The translations under genes were made by a program, and so were the position numbers. A DNA stretch of 55,101 nucleotides, taken from NCBI GenBank assembly GCA_945868725.1, contig CAMBMU010000008.1:1-55101 (forward strand), written 5' to 3'. Under the pieces are notes generated by a model. That model was given only the letters and a program-made list of their open reading frames with translations. It was not told the DNA's origin and made no database searches. Positions 48,857-55,101 of the stretch are shown piece after piece. This DNA comes from Spirosoma fluviale (GTDB lineage: Bacteria > Bacteroidota > Bacteroidia > Cytophagales > Cyclobacteriaceae). Positions within the stretch are counted from its first letter, which is position 1; each line of letters opens with the position of its first letter.

Positions 48857-49404
48857 TGCGTAATCTTTTAGTACTCTTCCTTTTTGCCCTAGTTGGCCTC
48901 AGTGCTTGTGAGACCACCAATCCATACAATCAGGGGCCAGCATATGATTTTGAAGGCAATCTTGCCACGGACCGCAAAAAAATTGCTGCCTACCTAGATA
49001 CTGCTAAAATTGATAGCATCTACCGCATCCATGATCCTAGTGGGGTAGTGGTGATTGTGCAGCAGGAAGGCAAGGGTTCTCGCCCAACTAATAATACCGT
49101 AGTTTATACGGATTACATTGGAAAGGTAATGGCAACTGGAACGGTGTTTGACACCTCCTATGAGGCTGTAGCTCGGGTCAAAAACACATTTGTGGAGGGT
49201 AGAGTCTATTCCCCACTTAGTTTTGTGGTAGGATCTGCCACCGTAATTACAGGTTGGGATATTGCATTCAAACGACTCCGGCCTACCTCAAAGGCGACAA
49301 TCATTATTCCTTCGCCATATGGCTATAGCAGTCAGAAAAACAACGACAAAATCCCAGAGAATTCGATCTTGATTTTCCAAGTAGATTTCTTAGGAATCGA
49401 TTGA
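48853..49404 (+). CDS. FKBP-type peptidylprolyl isomerase lipoprotein
   Basis: 183-aa ORF; lipobox LSACET; VVYTDYIGKVMATGTVFDTS...VITGWDIAFKRLRPTSKATIIIPSPYGYS; overlaps previous gene. Confidence 0.9.
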   Translation: MMRNLLVLFLFALVGLSACETTNPYNQGPAYDFEGNLATDRKKIAAYLDTAKIDSIYRIHDPSGVVVIVQQEGKGSRPTNNTVVYTDYIGKVMATGTVFDTSYEAVARVKNTFVEGRVYSPLSFVVGSATVITGWDIAFKRLRPTSKATIIIPSPYGYSSQKNNDKIPENSILIFQVDFLGID

Positions 49405-49405
49405 T

Positions 49406-49426
49406 AAAGGGGCGCTGAGCCCCTTT
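49406..49426. terminator. Intrinsic terminator after FKBP cluster
   Basis: AAAGGGGC-GCTGA-GCCCCTTT followed by T-tract. Confidence 0.88.
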
Positions 49427-49591
49427 TTTTGTTTGGGTATAGCCCAGCCTTTTTTCGAGAGGTAGGCGGCCTTTGGCTTCAAAATTCTTTCTAACTTGTC
49501 CCTGCAATGCCCCCTAGTGAAGGAAGTGCTTTTTGGAGGAATGAATCCGGGCGAGCTTGTCAGAACCAACCAACCCAAATACTTACTTTTT

Positions 49592-50800
49592 ATGAAAATT
49601 GGAATCATCCGAGAAGGGAAAATCCCTGTGGACCAACGTACACCTTTTACCCCAGAGATTCTTCATGAAATTCAAAAAAGGGGTGGAGATAGTCTGTCCT
49701 TTTGTGTAGAAACAAGCGCGTTCCGTTGCTACACAGATGAGGAGTACCAGGAGCAAGGGATTGAGGTGGTCAGCGACCTATCCAAAGCAGACATTTTATT
49801 TGGTGTGAAGGAAGTTCCAATTGCCCAATTGATTCCTGAAAAGACCTATTTTTTCTTTTCGCATACGATCAAGAAGCAACCTCGGAATAAAGCCATGCTG
49901 CAAGCCATCTTGGCCAAGTCAATTGGGATGATAGACTATGAGCTATTGAAAAATCCAGCTGGAGAACGAGTGGTTGCCTTTGGGAGATGGGCAGGTGTGG
50001 TGGGGGCTTACAATGCTTTTTGGACCTATGGAAAGAAGACGGGTCTTTATGAATTACGGAGAGCCTTGGCCTGTAAGGATTTGGACGATTTAAAAGTAGA
50101 ATTGAAGAAGGTGGTGCTGCCTCCGATCAAAATTGTGGTGACTGGTAGAGGAAGAGTAGGAAAAGGGGTTTTAGAAATTTTAGAAATTTTGGGAATTCTG
50201 GAAGTGGAACCTCAGGACTTTCTTCGAAATGACTTCGAAGAACCAGTTTTTACTTGCCTTTCCACTGCCGATTATTTGCGGAGGATCTCCGATAGGGGGT
50301 ATGAACAAGCCCATTTTTATGCCAATCCAGAAGCCTATGAAAGTCAATTTATGCCATTTGCGGAAGCTGCGGAAATTTTAATTGCTGCAGCGTATTGGGA
50401 TCCCAATGCTCCACGGTTATTTGAGCTGGAGGCTATGCGATCTCCTAATTTTTCAATTTCTGTAATTGCTGATATTACCTGTGATATCGATGGATCGGTT
50501 CCTACTACTCATCGGGCTTCTACCCTACTTGATCCCGTGTATGATATGGACCGGAATACCATGCAAGAGCTCCCTCCTTTTGCAAATCAGCACAGTATTT
50601 CCGTGATGGCAATTGATAATTTGCCATGCGAACTTCCACGAGAATCTTCAGCAGAATTTGCCAGACAGCTTCGAGAATGGGTAATACCCACATTAATCCA
50701 AATAAATTCCCCAATTTTAGAGAAGGCCACCATTGCCAGAGATGGGAATTTGACTTTGAATTTTATGTATTTGAGCGATTATGTAAGCAAGACCCCTTGA
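49592..50800 (+). CDS. Saccharopine dehydrogenase-like (alanine dehydrogenase/PNT N-terminal domain) protein
   Basis: MKIGIIREGKIPVDQRTPFTPE, VVAFGRWAGVVGAYNAFWTYG, ADITCDIDGSVPTTHRAST. ORF extends to 49496; ATG at 49592 matches the family N-terminus. Confidence 0.85.
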   Translation: MKIGIIREGKIPVDQRTPFTPEILHEIQKRGGDSLSFCVETSAFRCYTDEEYQEQGIEVVSDLSKADILFGVKEVPIAQLIPEKTYFFFSHTIKKQPRNKAMLQAILAKSIGMIDYELLKNPAGERVVAFGRWAGVVGAYNAFWTYGKKTGLYELRRALACKDLDDLKVELKKVVLPPIKIVVTGRGRVGKGVLEILEILGILEVEPQDFLRNDFEEPVFTCLSTADYLRRISDRGYEQAHFYANPEAYESQFMPFAEAAEILIAAAYWDPNAPRLFELEAMRSPNFSISVIADITCDIDGSVPTTHRASTLLDPVYDMDRNTMQELPPFANQHSISVMAIDNLPCELPRESSAEFARQLREWVIPTLIQINSPILEKATIARDGNLTLNFMYLSDYVSKTP

Positions 50801-50809
50801 TCTATTGGA

Positions 50810-51472
50810 ATGAAACTAAATCGGTACCTTGAATCCACCTTACTTAAGCCAACCGTTACGGAAAGGGAAATTGATCTTTTGATTGCTGAGGCGATTGCAG
50901 CTCAATTTATTGGCGTATGCGTGCCTCCTTTCTGGGTAAAAAAAGTAAAAAGAGAACTTCGAGATGAGGACATTCAAGTGGTCACCGTTATTGGATTTCC
51001 ATTTGGGTATGAGGCCACAGAAACTAAGGTAGCAGAAGCTAAAATAGCGATTCAAGCCGGTGCAGACGAGTTGGATGTGGTATGGTCTCAAACTGCTTTT
51101 CATTCGGGGATGTCCTGGCCCAAAATAGAATTAGCGCAATTAGCCAAGGTTTGTCATGAATCGGAACGAATCCTGAAAGTGATTATTGAAACGGCCTATT
51201 TGAGTACCACACAAATCCGAGAAGCCTGTTTGATATGCCAAGATGCAGGAGCAGATTTTGTCAAAACTTCTACTGGGTATGCGCCTTATGGAGCAAGGGT
51301 AGAGGATGTACTGTTGATGCGAGAGGTCTTGCCTTCCACCATTGGGATTAAAGCAAGTGGGGGAATAAAAACGCTCGAACAAGCTTTGGCCCTGATTCAG
51401 GCAGGGGCTGATCGCTTAGGTACAAGCTCTGCCAAATCTTTGATGGATGAATGGAGAACCAAAAATCCTTAA
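50810..51472 (+). CDS. deoC: Deoxyribose-phosphate aldolase
   Basis: 220-aa ORF; STLLKPTVTEREID, GVCVPPFWVKKVKREL, ADFVKTSTGYAPYGARVEDV, IKASGGIKT. Confidence 0.95.
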   Translation: MKLNRYLESTLLKPTVTEREIDLLIAEAIAAQFIGVCVPPFWVKKVKRELRDEDIQVVTVIGFPFGYEATETKVAEAKIAIQAGADELDVVWSQTAFHSGMSWPKIELAQLAKVCHESERILKVIIETAYLSTTQIREACLICQDAGADFVKTSTGYAPYGARVEDVLLMREVLPSTIGIKASGGIKTLEQALALIQAGADRLGTSSAKSLMDEWRTKNP

Positions 51473-52581
51473 TCTTGCGTAAAGTAGATCAGCAGAAAGG
51501 GAATGATAAAGAAGGTCAGCAGGATATAGGCAAACACAACCACTCGATATTTCACCGACATTTTTGCCATGTAATTGGAAAGCCATATTGGAATTTTCCG
51601 GATGCTCGCAAAGGGCAAAAATATCAGCGCCCCGAAACTATTGAAGAGCACATGTACCAAGGCCAAGGCAATTGCCGCTTCAGGCTTGTAGATAGAAGCG
51701 ATCACTGCAGTCATGGTCGTGCCAATATTCGCCCCGATGATAAAGGGGAAAGCCTTGCTTATCGTCACTTTTTTACTGGCCACCAAAGGCACGACCAAAG
51801 AAGTAGTAACCGTACTTGACTGTACTGCAGCAGTGAAAAAAGTACCATAAAAAAACGCTAGGCCAGTTTTTTGGAAAATAACTTTATTGACTTCTTCAAA
51901 AGAATCTTTAACAAAGGTTTTGTACATGGCCGTAGACAAGACTTTAATTGCTAAAAATACCAGTGCTATGGAGAAAATTACGGTAACAAGCGTGGAGTCT
52001 ATTTGGATGTCTACCCACTCGGAGAGCGATCTAGTGAATATCCTATTGTAGACGATAGGTCCTTCAAAGGAATTGTCAGCAGCAAACCAACCGGCAATGT
52101 GTGCCGCCATTTTGGAGAGAAATCCAAAATAAATCTCCAATGGGAAAAGTAAGATTACGGTAAGGATGTTAAAAAAATCATGAGAAATACCTGCAGAAAA
52201 CGCCCTTCGAAATTCTTTTTTATCCATAAGGTAGGACAAGGACACCAAGGTAGAAGTTAGTGTGGTGCCGATATTGGCGCCGAGGACGATAGGCACCGCT
52301 TGCTGGAGCGTAAGATTGCCAGAAGCTACGATGGCCACCAAACTGGCAGTAACGGTGGAGCTACTCTGAATAAGCGCGGTGACTAGCAGGCCAATAAATA
52401 AGCTGATAAATGGATTTTTTGTTGCCTGTAAAATTTCCAATGCCAATCCACTGTTGATTTTTCCTACAGCTACCGTGAGCAGATCAATAGCAAAAATGAA
52501 GAGTAAAAGGGACAGAAAAACCCAGAGATAGTTTAAAAACGTACGTTTGGAGGGTTGATTTTGCTTTTCCAAGCTTTCCAT
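51469..52581 (-). CDS. Na/Pi cotransporter family protein
   Basis: 370-aa polytopic ORF; duplicated QSSSTVTASLVAIVASGNLTLQQAVPIVLGANIGTTLT / QSSTVTTSLVVPLVASKKVTISKAFPFIIGANIGTTMT. Confidence 0.93.
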   Translation of the reverse strand: MESLEKQNQPSKRTFLNYLWVFLSLLLFIFAIDLLTVAVGKINSGLALEILQATKNPFISLFIGLLVTALIQSSSTVTASLVAIVASGNLTLQQAVPIVLGANIGTTLTSTLVSLSYLMDKKEFRRAFSAGISHDFFNILTVILLFPLEIYFGFLSKMAAHIAGWFAADNSFEGPIVYNRIFTRSLSEWVDIQIDSTLVTVIFSIALVFLAIKVLSTAMYKTFVKDSFEEVNKVIFQKTGLAFFYGTFFTAAVQSSTVTTSLVVPLVASKKVTISKAFPFIIGANIGTTMTAVIASIYKPEAAIALALVHVLFNSFGALIFLPFASIRKIPIWLSNYMAKMSVKYRVVVFAYILLTFFIIPFLLIYFTQD

Positions 52582-52771
52582 TTTAGTAGCGATAAGGACC
52601 CGAAAAGAAAAAAGTTTGGGGATATCTGTTCCCTTTCAACCTTAAAATTTCAAAGAATACTCGGTACAAAAATTGACTTTTTTTTGTTAAAATCAATTCA
52701 ATAGCTCCGGCCAGAAGGTGTTTTTTTTCTTCTTTAACAATTTAATAATACAGGTTGCTGAATATCTTATC

Positions 52772-52779
52772 TATTTTTG
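52772..52779 (+). promoter_or_regulatory. -7 type promoter element for PiT-like gene
   Basis: TATTTTTG matches TAnnTTTG; 24 nt before ATG at 52804. Confidence 0.45.
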
Positions 52780-52803
52780 TTTCTAAGACCTACTCCCTCC
52801 AGC

Positions 52804-53940
52804 ATGGCCAAGCAAAAGCCGATTGATCAAAACATAAATCAAGAATCCATTTCAAAGAAAGTTTCATGGATTTTTGATTTAGCGAAGGCTGAACGTCCTT
52901 ATTTAATTCTCATTGCAATCCTGGTTTCTATTGCAGGATTTATTACAGAATATACCTACGCTGCCATGTGGTTTGGATTTGCACTCGCTGCCTATTCTGC
53001 GATTGCGAATGATAGCATTCAGACCATTGGGACATTTATCGTTTCCAACCAAAAGACGAAATGGTACTGGTTGTGGATTTTTATTGGATTGATTTGGGTG
53101 GTCACGATTACCTACAGTTGGGTTGTTTTCAAGGGTGATGTTTCCTTCCAGTTACTCAGTACCCCAGGATTAGAAAAAGCACCCGAAAGTTTTGTCTTTC
53201 TACAGTTGGCAGCCCCAATTGTCTTGCTGATCATGACCCGAATGAGGTGGCCAGTATCTACCACGTTTTTGTTGCTCAACGTGTTTACGTACAAGGCAGG
53301 AACAATTGTATCGGTGATGAGCAAAAGTTTTTATGGCTACGTTTTGGCCTTTTTCTTAGCGATCCTTGTTTGGTATATTTTAGAGCGTTTTGTAAAAAAT
53401 TACCTCAAAGGGCAGGCAAAACCCTACTGGATGGTCTTGCAATGGATTACTTCAGGAACACTATGGGCAATTTGGATTATGCAGGATGCGGCCAATATTG
53501 CTGTGTTTTTACCTCGTCAGTTAAATGTTTTTGAATTTGTTGTTTATACAGGAGTTGTATTTTTTGGATTAGGGATCATTTTTTTCCTTAAAGGCGACAA
53601 AATCCAAGACATCATCAATGAAAAAACAAACGTTGCTGACGTCCGTGCCGCTACCATGGTGGATTTGGTGTATGCCGTTATTTTGTTCTATTTCAAGATG
53701 TACAACAATGTTCCAATGAGTACCACCTGGGTATTTATTGGACTCTTGGCAGGACGAGAGTTTGCGATAGCATGGGGCAAGCATGGTAAAGCAAAAAGTA
53801 AAGGTGCTTGGCTTGAACGTGCCTTCCGATTGGCCAAAAAAGACATGTGGAAAGCTCTAGCCGGTTTGGTGGTGTCCTTAATCTTGGCGATGGTGATCAA
53901 CAAAGGGGTAAGAGAGGAAATTTTCGCTGTATTTAATTGA
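52804..53940 (+). CDS. PiT-like inorganic phosphate transporter family membrane protein
   Basis: Polytopic; AIANDSIQTIGTFIVSN and VPMSTTWVFIGLLAGREFAI resemble the two PiT signature repeats. ORF extends to 52777 (TTG) inside the predicted promoter. Confidence 0.7.
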   Translation: MAKQKPIDQNINQESISKKVSWIFDLAKAERPYLILIAILVSIAGFITEYTYAAMWFGFALAAYSAIANDSIQTIGTFIVSNQKTKWYWLWIFIGLIWVVTITYSWVVFKGDVSFQLLSTPGLEKAPESFVFLQLAAPIVLLIMTRMRWPVSTTFLLLNVFTYKAGTIVSVMSKSFYGYVLAFFLAILVWYILERFVKNYLKGQAKPYWMVLQWITSGTLWAIWIMQDAANIAVFLPRQLNVFEFVVYTGVVFFGLGIIFFLKGDKIQDIINEKTNVADVRAATMVDLVYAVILFYFKMYNNVPMSTTWVFIGLLAGREFAIAWGKHGKAKSKGAWLERAFRLAKKDMWKALAGLVVSLILAMVINKGVREEIFAVFN

Positions 53941-53950
53941 ACCAGTAATC

Positions 53951-54403
53951 TTGGAGCTCTATAGCCACGAATACTTCATGAACGAAGCCTTCAAGCAAGC
54001 TAAACTAGCTTTTGAAGAAGGGGAAGTGCCTGTAGGTGCAGTAGTCGTTTCAAAAAATAAAGTGATTGCACGAGCCTACAACCAGACTGAAAAGTTGACT
54101 GATGTGACGGCTCATGCAGAAATCTTGGCAATCACTGCGGCCGCCAACTACCTTGGTGCAAAATATCTCAACGAATGCCGGTTGTACGTCACCCTGGAAC
54201 CATGCCCCATGTGTGCAGGGGCACTCTACTGGGCGCAACTAGGGGAACTTTACCTTGGAGCCACAGACCCCAAGCGAGGATACCTCCAATGTAATGCCCA
54301 AATGCTCCATCCCAAAACCAAGGTGTTTACTGGAATGATGGCGAAGGAGTCAGAGCAGCTTATGATTGAATTTTTCAAAATCTTACGAAAAAAGACTTTT
54401 TGA
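53951..54403 (+). CDS. tadA: tRNA-specific adenosine deaminase / nucleoside deaminase
   Basis: 150-aa ORF (TTG start or ATG at 53978); VTAHAEILAI, LYVTLEPCPMCAGALYWAQLGELYLGATDPKRGY. Confidence 0.9.
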   Translation: MELYSHEYFMNEAFKQAKLAFEEGEVPVGAVVVSKNKVIARAYNQTEKLTDVTAHAEILAITAAANYLGAKYLNECRLYVTLEPCPMCAGALYWAQLGELYLGATDPKRGYLQCNAQMLHPKTKVFTGMMAKESEQLMIEFFKILRKKTF

Positions 54404-54495
54404 TTGATTAGAACTTTTTGGTTAAAAGGCTGGTTTAGAAGGAATATAAAAGCGCAGAAAATTTTTAACTTTACCGCACATAAAACCCTATACAC

Positions 54496-55101
54496 ATGGC
54501 TTTTGAACTACCCTCACTTCCATATGCACTGAATGCATTGGAGCCCCATATCGATGCACGAACCATGGAAATTCACCATGGAAAGCACCACAATGCTTAC
54601 GTGACTAACTTAAATGCTGCTATCGCAGGAACAGACCTAGAAGGCAAATCCTTGGAGGAGCTGATGAAAGTGGCAGGATCAAATACTGCTGTGAGAAATA
54701 ACGGCGGCGGACATTGGAACCACAGCCTTTTTTGGCAAATTCTATCTCCAACTGGAGGAGGCCTTCCTACTGGAGCACTTGCTGCTGCAATTGATGCAAA
54801 ATTCGGCTCCTTTGATGCGTTTAAAGAGACCTTCAACAAAGCAGGGGCTACACGATTTGGCTCAGGCTGGGCCTGGCTCTGTGTAGACACCAAAAAAGAA
54901 CTTTGCGTATGTTCTTCTCCCAACCAGGACAATCCCCTCATGGACGTGTCAGAAAACCCAGGCACGCCTATCCTAGGCCTGGATGTATGGGAACATGCCT
55001 ACTACCTACACTACCAAAACAGACGTCCAGATTACATCGCGGCGTTCTGGAACCTTGTAAACTGGGAGGAAGTAAGCAAGCGTTACGCTGCAGCGAAGTA
55101 A
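54496..55101 (+). CDS. sod: Superoxide dismutase (Mn/Fe)
   Basis: 201-aa ORF ending at the window edge; [57 protein letters not shown]. Confidence 0.97.
   Translation: MAFELPSLPYALNALEPHIDARTMEIHHGKHHNAYVTNLNAAIAGTDLEGKSLEELMKVAGSNTAVRNNGGGHWNHSLFWQILSPTGGGLPTGALAAAIDAKFGSFDAFKETFNKAGATRFGSGWAWLCVDTKKELCVCSSPNQDNPLMDVSENPGTPILGLDVWEHAYYLHYQNRRPDYIAAFWNLVNWEEVSKRYAAAK

Overview
The window is a 55.1-kb stretch of Bacteroidota chromosome. Protein content and TAnnTTTG-type promoters look like Cytophagales/Cyclobacteriaceae (e.g. Algoriphagus-like), but I inferred this from gene content and ran no search. It is densely coded, mostly with housekeeping and cell-envelope genes: dxs, ribD, dgt, hflX, rfbC, a ComA-like phosphosulfolactate synthase, a DUF368 protein, aroE, tag, nhaD, a Glu/Leu dehydrogenase, anmK, an LptC/CNNM/SurA-type envelope cluster, rsmI, suhB, glyA, tatC, rpiB, an S8 subtilase, rbfA, a LolC/E-like permease, an MsbA-like ABC exporter, a small polysaccharide patch, a CrtI/CrtD-like desaturase, ndk, nrnA, three tandem FKBP lipoproteins, a saccharopine dehydrogenase-like gene, deoC, two divergent phosphate-transporter-like genes, tadA and sod. 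I found no transposase, CRISPR array, rRNA or convincing tRNA. The most unusual signal is a family of short, non-coding interspersed elements: two copies in tandem at 4484-5038, one at 9489-9634, one at 32390-32504, and possibly a decayed one at 29570-29643. They share 11-bp terminal inverted repeats (TGATTATCCGC...GCGGATAATCA), flanking direct repeats resembling target-site duplications, conserved arms, and a variable core built from shuffled GTGGAC/GTTGAC/GTCGAC-type words. One copy contains a 31-bp-arm hairpin whose four mismatches would all be G-U wobbles in a minus-strand RNA.
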